A stretch of 64,000 nucleotides of DNA from the NCBI GenBank assembly GCA_965203685.1, contig OZ241908.1:5208001-5272000 (forward strand). Direction: 5' to 3'. Both the position numbers and the translations under genes were made by a program. This DNA is from VXYL01 sp965203685. Its GTDB lineage: Bacteria > Pseudomonadota > Gammaproteobacteria > Pseudomonadales > Azotimanducaceae. Below the pieces are notes generated by a model. It saw only the letters and a program-made list of their open reading frames with translations, did not search any database and had not been told where the DNA came from. Positions 53,993 through 62,552 of the stretch are shown here, in pieces (positions within the stretch are counted from its first letter, which is position 1; each line of letters opens with the position of its first letter).

Positions 53993-55368
53993 GAATCAAG
54001 CGCTTCGGTCAGGGCTGTCCGGAACGCGCCAATCTCCGCATCCGTGCGCTTCTCCGTCGCGCACACGAGGAGGCAGTCGTCGAGTTCCCGGTGGAACCGG
54101 CCAAGGGGGAGTCCGCCAACGATTCCAGCACCCGCAAGCGCTTCGGCGACCGGTCCGGCGGGCTGACCGACGTCGATCACCGCCTCATGGAAAAACGGCC
54201 CGGCGTAGCGCGCGGTCACGGACTCGATGCTCGTTAAGGCCTCCACGAGGTCCCGCGTCCGGGCGTGACAACGGGCCGCTGTCCGGCGCAGCCCCTCGGC
54301 ACCCATCAGCGCGAGGTAGACCGTGGCCGCCGTCACCAGCAGGCCCTGGTTGGTGCAGATATTCGATGTCGCCTTGGCGCGCCGAATGTGCTGCTCGCGC
54401 GCCTGCAAGGTCAGGGTGAAGCCGGGCCGGCCGAGGCTGTCGACCGTGCGGCCGACGATCCGGCCCGGCAACTGGCGCACCAGGCGTTGGCGGCTGCAGA
54501 GGAAGCCGAACGACGGTCCACCGGACGCCATGGGGATGCCGAGCGGCTGGCCGTCGCCGCAGACGATGTCGGCCCCGTCGTCGCCCCAATCGCCCGGAGG
54601 GTTGAGCAAGGCGAGCGCCGTCGGGTTGACCACGCCGATCACCAGTGCGCCGTGGCTCGCCGCCCAAGCCGTCACCTCGTCCACCCGTTCGATCAGGCCA
54701 AGGAAATTCGGCTGCTGGACGACCACGGCCGCTGGCGCAGGCCCGGCGGACAGGGCGTCGAGATCCGCGCAACCATCGGCGGCGATCAACGGCTCGCCGA
54801 TCTCGATGCCCTGGTTACGGCTGATCGTCCGCGCCGCATCGAGGTACAAGGGGTGGCAGGGACCCGCCACGGCGATGTGTACCGGCGCGGCCTTGCTGGC
54901 GGTGCCCGGTCGTTGCCGTCGACGGCTTGCGCGTACGGCCATCAGTACGGACTCGCCCAGGGCCGAGCCGCCGTCGTAGACCGAGGCGTTGGTGACATCC
55001 ATGCCGGTCAACGCCGTCATCATCGACTGGTATTCGTAGATGACCTGCAGCGTCCCCTGGCTGGCTTCGGCCTGGTAGGGCGTGTACGCCGTCATGAACT
55101 CGCCGCGGCTGGCGATATCCCACACAGCCGCCGGGATGTGGTGGTCGTAGCACCCGGCGCCGGTGAAGCACGGGCCTGTTTGGTCCTGTCGCGCGCGCTC
55201 GGACATCGCGGCGAGCATGGTCATTTCCCCGACCCCCTCGGCCAACGAGCCGAAGTCGGCGCCCGTCAGTTCAGGGTCGATCTCGTCGAATAGCTCATCG
55301 ATCGAAGCCGCGCCGATACGCGCGAGCATCGTCCTCGTGTCGTCGGCCGTATGTGGGATGAATGGCAC
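53989..55368 (-). CDS. gcvPA: glycine dehydrogenase (decarboxylating) subunit 1
   Basis: About 459 residues. Conserved blocks: MPFIPHTADDTRTMLARIGA at the N-terminus, CYDHHIPAAVWDIASRGEFMTAYTPYQAEASQGTLQVIYEYQSMM near residue 80-115, and the ATSNICTNQGLL segment near residue 325. It carries no PLP lysine; that is in subunit 2. The split P protein is the common arrangement in many bacteria, whereas E. coli has a single large P protein. It follows gcvH by 36 bases in the same operon. Confidence 0.95.
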   Translation of the reverse strand: MPFIPHTADDTRTMLARIGAASIDELFDEIDPELTGADFGSLAEGVGEMTMLAAMSERARQDQTGPCFTGAGCYDHHIPAAVWDIASRGEFMTAYTPYQAEASQGTLQVIYEYQSMMTALTGMDVTNASVYDGGSALGESVLMAVRASRRRQRPGTASKAAPVHIAVAGPCHPLYLDAARTISRNQGIEIGEPLIAADGCADLDALSAGPAPAAVVVQQPNFLGLIERVDEVTAWAASHGALVIGVVNPTALALLNPPGDWGDDGADIVCGDGQPLGIPMASGGPSFGFLCSRQRLVRQLPGRIVGRTVDSLGRPGFTLTLQAREQHIRRAKATSNICTNQGLLVTAATVYLALMGAEGLRRTAARCHARTRDLVEALTSIESVTARYAGPFFHEAVIDVGQPAGPVAEALAGAGIVGGLPLGRFHRELDDCLLVCATEKRTDAEIGAFRTALTEALDS

Positions 55369-55404
55369 GGGACGATTTGACTTGCTTTGCCGGGTGCACC
55401 GACG

Positions 55405-55806
55405 CTAGCCGTGCCCGGCTTCGTCCGACTCGCAATGGTCCTGGTAGGCGTCGGCTCCCAGCAGGTTGTCGAGTTCGCCAGTGTCGATCGGTTCAAGCTT
55501 GAAGAACCAGCCGTCACCGTAGGGATCCTGGTTGACGCGTTCGGGGGCGTCCTCGAGGGCGTCGTTGATGGCCACGACCGTCCCCGATACCGGGGCGTAG
55601 ATGTCCGAGGCCGCCTTGACCGATTCCACCACGGCAATTTCGGCACCGGCGGCGACCTCCTGGTCAAGCTCCGGCAATTCGACGTACACGACGTCGCCCA
55701 ATGCATCCTGGGCGAAGTCGCTGATCCCCACGGTTACCACCCCGTCCTCAAGCTGTGCCCATTCGTGGCTCGCGGCATACCGCAATTCGGCAGGCGTTTC
55801 ACTCAT
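55405..55806 (-). CDS. gcvH: glycine cleavage system H protein
   Basis: About 133 residues. The lipoyl-carrying Lys is residue 64 in AVVESVKAASDIYAPVSG, with the N-terminal RYAASHEWAQLEDGVVTVGISDFAQDALGDVV, both family hallmarks. It shuttles the aminomethyl group from P protein to T protein and is reoxidised by lipoamide dehydrogenase. It sits directly downstream of gcvT with ten bases between. Confidence 0.97.
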   Translation of the reverse strand: MSETPAELRYAASHEWAQLEDGVVTVGISDFAQDALGDVVYVELPELDQEVAAGAEIAVVESVKAASDIYAPVSGTVVAINDALEDAPERVNQDPYGDGWFFKLEPIDTGELDNLLGADAYQDHCESDEAGHG

Positions 55807-55816
55807 GTTGTTTCTC

Positions 55817-56885
55817 TTAAAGGAATGTCCGTTTACCGTCCCGCACGAACGGGGGTCGAACGATTCGCGCGGGCACCGAAGTGGCGCGAATCCTTACGGC
55901 GCAGTCTCCCGCGGCCCCCCGCGGCAGGCGTGCCAAGGCGATACTGTAACCCAAGGTCGGCGAGAACACGCCGCTGGTGACAACGCCCTTTCCGAGGTCG
56001 GTGTCCACGTCATATCCACGACGCATCACGCCCTTGCCGGCAAGCACGACACCCTTGAGGACACGCGCCGGTTTGGCCTCCCGTTGCCCGGCCAGCGCCA
56101 CGCGGCCAATGAACTCGCGCCCGGGCGTCCACGCAACCGTCCAGGCGAGATTGGACTCAAGCGGCGTCACCTCCTCGTCCATGTCCAGGCCATACAGGGT
56201 TTAGACCGGCTTCCAGGCGCAAAGTGTCGCGTGCGGCCAGTCCCGCAGGCGTCACGTCGGCAGCCTTCAGGCGGCGCCACAGCGGCACGGCCTCGGCGGC
56301 GGGCAGCAGGATTTCGACGCCGTCCTCCCCCGTGTAACCGGTGCGGGCGACCATCCACGCACCTCGCTCCAAGAACGCGAACGGGGCAAGATCATCGGTG
56401 TCGATGCCAGTTGCCGTCGCGACCCGCAAACGCGCCTCGGGACCTTGCACGGCAACCATGGCAATGTCCGCCCGTTCGCGCATCTCGACATCCAACCCCC
56501 GCGCATGACCGCGCAGCCAGTCGAGCACCTTGTCGCGGGTCGAAGCGTTGACGACGGCCCGATAGCCCGTCTCGCGACCGTAGACGATGAGGTCGTCGAT
56601 GATGCCGCCGTCGGTGTTCAGGAGCACGCCGTAGACCGCCTTGCCAGGCACCGCCTTCGACGGATCGTTGGCCATGGTGAGGCGCAACAACCGCAACGCG
56701 TCGCGGCCGGAAAAGTCGATCACCGTCATGTGGGATACATCGAACATGCCGGCGTCGCGCCTGACCGCGTGGTGCTCTGCGATTTGCGACCCGTAGTGCA
56801 GGGGCATCGCCCAGCCGGCGAAAGGCGCCATCCGGGCTCCCGCCGCGACGTGCTCATCGTATAGGGGAGTCTGCTTGTCGCTCAC
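55817..56885 (-). pseudogene. gcvT: glycine cleavage T protein, frameshifted by one base
   Basis: Two segments in different frames cover a normal T protein. The first, from GTG 56885, has QTPLYDEHVAAGARMAPFAGW, FDVSHMTVIDFSGRDALRLL, and TGYTGEDGVEILLPAAEAVPLW, and ends after RDTLRLEAGLN. The second resumes with DMDEEVTPLESNLAWTVAW, GREFIGRVAL and the C-terminal barrel. The span is 1069 bases, one more than a multiple of three. Reading two C instead of three at 56197-56199 restores LEAGLNLYGLDMDEEVTPL. All other gcv genes look intact, so a homopolymer sequencing error is more likely than inactivation. The start overlaps the stop of the hydroxylase gene as GTGA. Confidence 0.85.
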
Positions 56886-58186
56886 GGAACGGTACTTCCC
56901 TTGGACACCCGGTCGGGACCATTTGCGAATGGCCCAAGCCCAAAGGCTTCGCGGATCAGTTGCGCCTTGATCTTGGGCGATGCGTCGATGCCGCGTATGG
57001 TGGCGTTGCGCGCCAGCCGAATCCACGGGTTCGCCGCCTGAGCGCCGCAGTAGGCCGTTAGCAGGGCTCGCATGGCGGCCATCATGGCCTTGGAGCGGAT
57101 TCGGCGGGCCCGGGCGAAGTCGCGCCATCGACCCGCGGCCCCCAAGTCACCGCCTGTGGACGCTTGAGCGGCGAGCGCCCGCACATCCTCCAAGCCGACG
57201 TTGACGCCCTGGCCGGCAAGGGGGTGAAGGGTCCGAGCGGCATCCCCGATGATGAGCGTGCGCGGCGACGGGTTGAGGTTGGCCGCCAGGGTCTGTCGCA
57301 ACGGGAAAGAGACCCGGTGGTCGACGGCTTCAAAGCCGTCGGTGACGCCCTCGGTCTCCTCGGCAAGCGCAGCGACGAATGCCGTATCGTCGAGCGCGGC
57401 AAGGCGCGCGACGACGGACTGCGAAGCACTCCAGATCACTGCCACGTGGCGCTCGTCGGTCAACGGCAGCAAGGCCACCGGTCCGGTTGCCCCGAACCGT
57501 TGCCAAGCCGTGTCGCGGTGCGGGCGGCGCGTCTTTGCGATCGTCGCGAGTGCACGCTGCATTCCGTGCCAAGGCGTTGCGCCATGACGAACGGCGACCC
57601 CGGACAGCGTCCTGACGACGCTGTTGTCGCCATCCGCCGCGACCACGAGCCGCGCACGGACTGTGCTAGCCCGGCGTTCACCGCCCGCCACGTCCTCGAG
57701 GTCAAGCTTCATGTGGTCGCGGCCAGCCTCGACTCCCACCACGGCAGCAGGCGCCACCAAGTCCAGGCGCAGCTTCGCAGCGTGCCGCTCCGCGGCGTGC
57801 CACAAGGCCGTCGTGATAGCGCTGTTTTCCGCGACCCGGGCCAAGGCGCACGGGTGCTCGAAGGTCAGCGACGCCGTCCCATCGAACTCCCAGATGCGCA
57901 TCGTCCGGATCGGGGCCATCCCGCGCAGTGCCGCGCCGCCCCGGCCGGCCGCCAAGTCCGAGATGAACGCCGCCGCGTCAGGGGTCAGCGCCACCGTGCG
58001 GATGTCGAAGCCCAAGTCGCCGCGCTGTCGAACAGGCGGTGTCCGCTCCACCAACGCCACGCGGTAGCCAGCCGCCACGAGTGCGAGGGCAGCGGCTAGT
58101 CCGACGATGCCGCCGCCGACGACCGCGGCATCATGGATGTCGTCTATCGGGGGCATGGTGCAGAAGTCTATGCGCGTCGCCGACAC
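56882..58186 (-). CDS. UbiH/VisC-family FAD-dependent hydroxylase
   Basis: About 434 residues, or 424 from the second Met at 58156. FAD binding is shown by DAAVVGGGIVGLAAALALVAAGYRVALVE, then the RARLVVAADGDNSVVRTL segment near residue 180-195 and the GD motif in LIIGDAARTLHPLAGQGVNVGLEDV near residue 310-335. The second of these motifs is the UbiH signature. Members hydroxylate the ubiquinone ring or related phenols in the membrane. Its stop overlaps the gcvT start by four bases. Confidence 0.88.
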   Translation of the reverse strand: MSATRIDFCTMPPIDDIHDAAVVGGGIVGLAAALALVAAGYRVALVERTPPVRQRGDLGFDIRTVALTPDAAAFISDLAAGRGGAALRGMAPIRTMRIWEFDGTASLTFEHPCALARVAENSAITTALWHAAERHAAKLRLDLVAPAAVVGVEAGRDHMKLDLEDVAGGERRASTVRARLVVAADGDNSVVRTLSGVAVRHGATPWHGMQRALATIAKTRRPHRDTAWQRFGATGPVALLPLTDERHVAVIWSASQSVVARLAALDDTAFVAALAEETEGVTDGFEAVDHRVSFPLRQTLAANLNPSPRTLIIGDAARTLHPLAGQGVNVGLEDVRALAAQASTGGDLGAAGRWRDFARARRIRSKAMMAAMRALLTAYCGAQAANPWIRLARNATIRGIDASPKIKAQLIREAFGLGPFANGPDRVSKGSTVP

Positions 58187-58310
58187 GTGGCGAATGGTCG
58201 GAAGCGCGTATTGACCGGTCTTGGCCCTTCACAGCATTCTGGATCAAGGGCACAATCCCCAAGACAACGAGGGCGCGTGCGTTCTTTGGCTTGGAACCTG
58301 TTGAGTGGTC

Positions 58311-58613
58311 ATGGAAGAGACGACTACCGCGGCTTTGGCATCCCGGATCGACGACCTCATCGCCCTGTGTGCAACCCTTGCTCGAGAGAACCGGGCGCTC
58401 CGAGGGGAGCAGGCCGCTTGGCGGGTAGAACGGGCAAAGCTCATCGAACGCAATGAACTGGCGAAGAACAAGATCGAGGCGATGATCGACAGGCTACGCA
58501 GCCTTGATGAGCCCGAAGGGGGCGGACAGACCAACATGGCCGTCCGAGACGTGCCTGCGGCATCCGATACCCCGGCAACGCACGGGCCGACAAAGCCCGA
58601 GCCCGGGCCCTGA
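58311..58613 (+). CDS. TIGR02449-family small coiled-coil protein
   Basis: About 100 residues from ATG 58311. ASRIDDLIALCATLARENRALRGEQ and AKLIERNELAKNKIEAMIDRLRSL form a heptad-bearing helix. Small proteins of this type lie just upstream of zapA in many gammaproteobacteria. The role is unknown but the position suggests a link with cell division. The tail is Pro/Thr-rich. An alternative GTG lies six bases upstream. Confidence 0.75.
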   Translation: MEETTTAALASRIDDLIALCATLARENRALRGEQAAWRVERAKLIERNELAKNKIEAMIDRLRSLDEPEGGGQTNMAVRDVPAASDTPATHGPTKPEPGP

Positions 58614-58643
58614 GCAAGCTGGTTACCGCTCTAGGAGAACGAC

Positions 58644-58940
58644 GTGCCGAAAACGACGATTTCCGTACAGATTCTCGACCACGAGTACCAAGTCCGCTGC
58701 GACGAGGCGGACGTCAACGACCTGATCGCCTCCGCCCGAGGGCTTGACGAGCGCATGCGCGAAGTCCACGAAGGCGGCAAGGTGTTTGGCCTTGACCGGA
58801 TCGCCGTCATCGCAGCCCTCAACATCGCCCATGACAACCTGCGCTTACGCAATGAGGTTGACGCCTTGAACGGCGACCTGTCCAAGCTGACCGTCCGCGT
58901 CGAGAGCGCGCTGACCGACCTGCAACCCAGCCAGGCCTAG
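58644..58940 (+). CDS. zapA: cell division protein ZapA
   Basis: About 98 residues from GTG 58644, behind GGAGAA. The N-terminal TTISVQILDHEYQVRCDEAD is the ZapA globular part, and LASARGLDERMREVHEG and HDNLRLRNEVDALN form the C-terminal helices that dimerise. ZapA bundles FtsZ filaments at mid-cell. The order zapA, 6S RNA, 5-formyl-THF cyclo-ligase is conserved in gammaproteobacteria. Confidence 0.93.
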   Translation: MPKTTISVQILDHEYQVRCDEADVNDLIASARGLDERMREVHEGGKVFGLDRIAVIAALNIAHDNLRLRNEVDALNGDLSKLTVRVESALTDLQPSQA

Positions 58941-58941
58941 G

Positions 58942-58992
58942 CGCGTCGCCTGGCGGCGACGCGATGGAGAAATGCTGCGCATTTCTCCCGGC
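58942..58992. repeat. palindromic element family A (copy 2)
   Basis: Directly after the zapA stop there is a 9-bp stem CGCGTCGCC/GGCGACGCG with loop TGGC (58942-58963), then a perfect 10-bp stem GGAGAAATGC/GCATTTCTCC with loop TGC (58966-58988), then CCGGC. The second stem and the trailing CCGG share sequence and layout with 4600-4627. The position suggests it can act as a terminator or stabilise the zapA mRNA end. Confidence 0.75.
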
Positions 58993-59086
58993 GTTAGGGG
59001 GCTCTTTGGAGACATCTCGCAAGGCGCCGCGTAAGCGAAGAACGGAGGCGGCGTCACGCACTTCTCATCGTCACGACTGGGCAAGC

Positions 59087-59092
59087 TATACT
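59087..59092 (+). promoter_or_regulatory. -10 element of the 6S RNA promoter
   Basis: TATACT, about six bases before the predicted 6S RNA start at 59097-59099. No good -35 match is seen at the usual distance. Confidence 0.5.
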
Positions 59093-59096
59093 TGGT

Positions 59097-59303
59097 GCGT
59101 CTCCTGGGGTGTTGGCCAGCTGGCGTCATCCTTGAGCCGTTATAGAAACGAAAGGGTGTTCGGCACCGGTTACGGTGTGCAGACCTAAAGCGTTAAGCGA
59201 TGCGCACGCTGCCGCTGCGGGGAGCCTTAGGAACCGGGCACGGACTCCCGCCTTGAACCGGACGGTTCAGGGTTACCAAGCAGCCGCATCGCCGGGAGAC
59301 AAG
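59097..59303 (+). ncRNA. ssrS: 6S RNA
   Basis: It lies in the conserved place between zapA and the 5-formyl-THF cyclo-ligase gene. The 3' half has the 6S core CTTGAACCGGACGGTTCAGG, then GGTTACCAAGCAGCCGCATC, and the end CCGGGAGAC pairs with the 5' GTCTCCTGG to form the closing stem. The 5' half contains the GGCCAG and CCTTGAGCCG blocks of the other side of the bulge. 6S RNA binds sigma-70 RNA polymerase and damps transcription in stationary phase. Exact ends are estimated from the closing stem. Confidence 0.9.
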
Positions 59304-59308
59304 CTCAT

Positions 59309-59884
59309 ATGAGCACCGGTTTGACCGCGCGCAAACAATCCCTGCGCGAACGCATGCGTGAGAGTCGCCGCGGCCTGCCGGCTGCGGAACAGGCGTCCCA
59401 CGCCAGCGCCGTCTCCGACTCCCTTGCACGTCGCCTCAGCGATGCGGACACCGTCGGCGTCTACCTAGTGCGCGACGGCGAGGTGGATCTCACACCACTG
59501 ATCCAAGTCTGCTGGCAGCGCGGCGTCGCCGTCGCCGTACCAGTCATCGACCGCCGAGACCTGCGCTTCGCCGCCTATCGGTGCGGCGAGCCCATGCGCC
59601 ACAACCGTTTCGGGATCGCCGAGCCTGCCGCGCCAGCCTGGTGTACACCCACCCTTGTCCTGGCACCGCTCGTCGCTTTCGACGCCAAAGGCCAACGGCT
59701 CGGCATGGGCGGCGGGTACTACGACCAGTACTTCCGCACACATCCCGGCCTCCGCCGCGTCGGTGTGGCCCACGAGTGCCAGCGCGTCGCTTCGGTGCCC
59801 GTGGCCGACACCGACGTGCCCCTACAGGCCATCGTCACCGAGTGCGGCTGGCAATCCTGCGCCCCATTGGTCGATACTCGCTGA
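59309..59884 (+). CDS. ygfA: 5-formyltetrahydrofolate cyclo-ligase
   Basis: About 191 residues from ATG 59309. ARKQSLRERMRESRRGL is the N-terminal RRR motif for substrate binding, VYLVRDGEVDLTPLI follows, and LGMGGGYYDQYF near residue 132 is the ATP-binding signature. It converts 5-formyl-THF to 5,10-methenyl-THF with ATP. In gammaproteobacteria it follows ssrS, so processing of a common transcript is possible. Confidence 0.93.
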   Translation: MSTGLTARKQSLRERMRESRRGLPAAEQASHASAVSDSLARRLSDADTVGVYLVRDGEVDLTPLIQVCWQRGVAVAVPVIDRRDLRFAAYRCGEPMRHNRFGIAEPAAPAWCTPTLVLAPLVAFDAKGQRLGMGGGYYDQYFRTHPGLRRVGVAHECQRVASVPVADTDVPLQAIVTECGWQSCAPLVDTR

Positions 59885-59918
59885 CGCCTTCCGTTTCGCG
59901 CCCCGAGACACAACGACC

Positions 59919-60482
59919 ATGGCCGTCCGTAAGATCATCCGCATGGGCCACCCCGCACTCCGCCGACCGGCGCGGGCCGTGGACGAGGAGGACATCGGCT
60001 CCGATGCCATGCATCGATTAGTGGCCGACATGATCGACACCTTGCACGACTACGGCGGCATCGGGCTCGCGGCGCCGCAGATCAACGAAGGCATCCGGCT
60101 GGCCATCGTCGAGATCCCGGCCGGACCCACGCGCTACGGCGAATTGGAGGGCCGTGAGCTGACGATCTGCGTCAACCCGCAAATCGAGATCGTCAAGCCC
60201 GAAACCGCAGGCTACTGGGAGGGCTGCCTGTCCGTACCCGGCCTGCGCGGCTTCGTGGAACGTCCACAGCACATTCGCGTGCACTTCACCAACTTGAAGC
60301 GCGAACGCGAGACCATCTCGGCCGACGGGTTTCTCGCCACGGTCTTCCAGCACGAGTTCGACCACCTCGATGGCAAGCTGTACGTCGACCACATCAAGGA
60401 TTCCCGCAAGCTCATCTTCGAGGAGGAATACGTTCGGTACGTGCTGCCTGCCGAAGAGGCCCATGCGGGCAAGCCCGCATAG
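59919..60482 (+). CDS. def: peptide deformylase
   Basis: About 187 residues from ATG 59919. The three metal-binding motifs are present: GIGLAAPQI near residue 48, EGCLSVPGLRGFVERP near residue 104 (Cys ligand), and FQHEFDHLDGKLYVDHI near residue 147 (HExxH). It removes the formyl group from nascent proteins. It follows the cyclo-ligase gene by 34 bases and is eight bases ahead of rpiA, so the three probably form one transcript. Confidence 0.95.
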   Translation: MAVRKIIRMGHPALRRPARAVDEEDIGSDAMHRLVADMIDTLHDYGGIGLAAPQINEGIRLAIVEIPAGPTRYGELEGRELTICVNPQIEIVKPETAGYWEGCLSVPGLRGFVERPQHIRVHFTNLKRERETISADGFLATVFQHEFDHLDGKLYVDHIKDSRKLIFEEEYVRYVLPAEEAHAGKPA

Positions 60483-60489
60483 GTTCGCC

Positions 60490-61164
60490 GTGACGCCCCA
60501 GGACCAACAGAAAAGCGATGTTGCCGAGGCGGCCATCGCCCGGATCGAACCGCTGTTGCACGGGGACTGCGTTGTCGGCGTGGGCACCGGAACCACCGCC
60601 AATTTCTTCATCGACGCCCTCGCGGGCCTGCGGGATCGCTTTCATGCCGCCGTCTCGAGCAGCGCCGCGAGTACGGCCCGCCTAGAGGAACGGGGCATCC
60701 GTGTCCTGGATCTGAACGAGGTGGACACCATTGCCGTGTACGTCGACGGTGCCGACGAGGTAGAGCCGGGTCGGGCGCTCATCAAGGGCGGCGGCGGGGC
60801 GCTCACGCGGGAGAAGATCGTCGCGTCCGCCGCGGCGCGGTTTCTGTGCATCGTCGACCACAGCAAGATGGTGGACGTGCTGGGCGCGTTTCCATTGCCC
60901 GTCGAGGTCATTCCAATGGCCCGCCGTGTGGTCGAGCGCACCTTGGCCCGCCTCGGCGGCCAACCACGCCATCGGCACAATGTCGTTACGGACAACGGCA
61001 ACGACATTGTCGACGTCTACGGCCTCTCGATAACCGACCCTTCGAGCCTAGAAGCCGAAATCGACGCCATTCCGGGGGTGGTCGAGAGTGGGCTCTTCGC
61101 GCGCGAAACACGTCCCGAGGCGATCCTAGTCGCCACGCCAAACGGTGTCGAACTACGCGAGTAG
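60490..61164 (+). CDS. rpiA: ribose-5-phosphate isomerase A
   Basis: About 224 residues from GTG 60490. GVGTGTTANFFIDAL near residue 32, YVDGADEVEPGRALIKGGGGALTREKIVA near residue 85-110 (with the catalytic Asp, Lys and Glu), and RLGGQPRHRH are conserved. It interconverts ribose-5-phosphate and ribulose-5-phosphate in the pentose phosphate pathway. The stop overlaps that of the convergent oxidase gene by 12 bases. Confidence 0.95.
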   Translation: MTPQDQQKSDVAEAAIARIEPLLHGDCVVGVGTGTTANFFIDALAGLRDRFHAAVSSSAASTARLEERGIRVLDLNEVDTIAVYVDGADEVEPGRALIKGGGGALTREKIVASAAARFLCIVDHSKMVDVLGAFPLPVEVIPMARRVVERTLARLGGQPRHRHNVVTDNGNDIVDVYGLSITDPSSLEAEIDAIPGVVESGLFARETRPEAILVATPNGVELRE

Positions 61165-62520
61165 CTTGCCCGGATTCATCACCCCGTTCGGATCCAGCAC
61201 CGCCTTGACGGCACGCATGACGTCGATCTCCACGGCGCTTCGGGAGTAGCTCAAGAAATCGCGCTTGAGCAGGCCGACGCCGTGCTCGGCGGAGATGCTG
61301 CCACCGCGCTCCCGGACCAGTTCGAACAGCTTCGGACTGATTGCGTGGCAGCGCGCGTAGAAGTTGGCCATGTCGAGATCTGGCGGCTTGAGCACGTTGA
61401 GGTGCAGGTTGCCGTCGCCGATGTGGCCGAACCAGCAGATCTCCCAGTCCGGGTAGTTCTCGGCAACCACGCGGTCGACGTCGCTCAGGAACCCGGGGAC
61501 ATCCGAGATGCGCACGGCGAGGTCGTTCTTGTATGGGGTATAGGGGGCGATGCTCTCCGTGATGCCTTCCCGCAAGGCCCACAGCGCCTCGGCCTGCGCA
61601 TCGGACTGGCTGATCACGCCATCGGTGACCCAACCCCGCTCCAGCACCGTCTCGAAGGCGGCGAACGCTTCGGCCTCGTCCGCGCGGTCGAATTCAAGCA
61701 GCGCGTAGAACGACGCTGGCGCCGCCAGCGGTGCCGACAGCCCACGATGCGCGACCACCTTGCCGAGTGCGAGAGAGGAGAAGAACTCGAAGGCCGACAG
61801 TTTGAGACGTGCCTGGAACGCTGGCAGCACCTTGAGCACGTCGGCGAATCGATCGAGGCCCAGCACCATGACCCGGCTCGGGGCGGGCGGGTCGGTAAGC
61901 CGGAGTTCGACCTCGACGATGAAGCCGAGCGTGCCCTCGGAGCCGATGAACAGGTGGCGCAGGTCGTAACCCGTGGCGTTCTTGACCAATCCCCGGTTGA
62001 GCTTCAGCACGTCACCCGTGCCGGTCACCACCGTCAACCCGGCAACCCAATCCCGCGTCATGCCATAGCGGATGACCTTGATGCCGCCCGCGTTGGTCGC
62101 GACGTTGCCCCCGATCTGGCTTGAGCCCGCCGAGGCAAAGTCGACCGGGTAGCTCAAGTCCTGTTCCTCCGCGAAGGTTTGCAGGGCCTGTGTGAGCACG
62201 CCCGCCTGGCAGCGCACGAGCCGGTCCGCCGGTTCGAAGCCCAAGACCCGGTTCATCCGATCGAACGACACCACCACTTCGCCGTGACTCGCCACGGCCC
62301 CACCGGACAGGCCCGTTCGACCACCGGACGGCACCAGCGCAAACCCTTCGGCGTTCGCAAGCTCAGTGATGCCAACGACGTCTTCGAGGCTCTCGGGGAA
62401 CACGATGGCCGACGGCGCAACGTCATAGCTGCGCGTCCAATCGCATCCCCAAACGGCAAGGTCGTCCGGGGCGCACTTGATGCGCGACGGCGGGAACACC
62501 TGGCGGAGCAAAGCCTCCAT
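61153..62520 (-). CDS. GlcD-type FAD-binding oxidoreductase
   Basis: About 455 residues from ATG 62520; a GTG at 62538 is also possible. PSAIVFPESLEDVVGITELANAEG is the opening of the vanillyl-alcohol-oxidase FAD domain, with VPSGGRTGLSGGA near residue 65, GSSQIGGNVATNAGGIKVIRYGMTRDWV near residue 125, and NATGYDLRHLFIGSEGTLG. The C-terminal region includes HIGDGNLHLNVL and GGSISAEHGVGLLKRDFL, with His ligands of metal as in D-lactate/glycolate dehydrogenases. It oxidises a 2-hydroxy acid; glycolate, D-lactate or D-2-hydroxyglutarate are options. It converges on rpiA. Confidence 0.88.
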   Translation of the reverse strand: MEALLRQVFPPSRIKCAPDDLAVWGCDWTRSYDVAPSAIVFPESLEDVVGITELANAEGFALVPSGGRTGLSGGAVASHGEVVVSFDRMNRVLGFEPADRLVRCQAGVLTQALQTFAEEQDLSYPVDFASAGSSQIGGNVATNAGGIKVIRYGMTRDWVAGLTVVTGTGDVLKLNRGLVKNATGYDLRHLFIGSEGTLGFIVEVELRLTDPPAPSRVMVLGLDRFADVLKVLPAFQARLKLSAFEFFSSLALGKVVAHRGLSAPLAAPASFYALLEFDRADEAEAFAAFETVLERGWVTDGVISQSDAQAEALWALREGITESIAPYTPYKNDLAVRISDVPGFLSDVDRVVAENYPDWEICWFGHIGDGNLHLNVLKPPDLDMANFYARCHAISPKLFELVRERGGSISAEHGVGLLKRDFLSYSRSAVEIDVMRAVKAVLDPNGVMNPGKLLA

Positions 62521-62552
62521 GGGTCGAGAGTGTGCCACGGAGCGCTCTCGCT

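Noticed and set aside
56886..58310. Glycine riboswitch upstream of the gcv genes
   Set aside because: The gcv operon starts inside or after the hydroxylase gene without a leader long enough; no paired glycine-aptamer-like sequence was seen.
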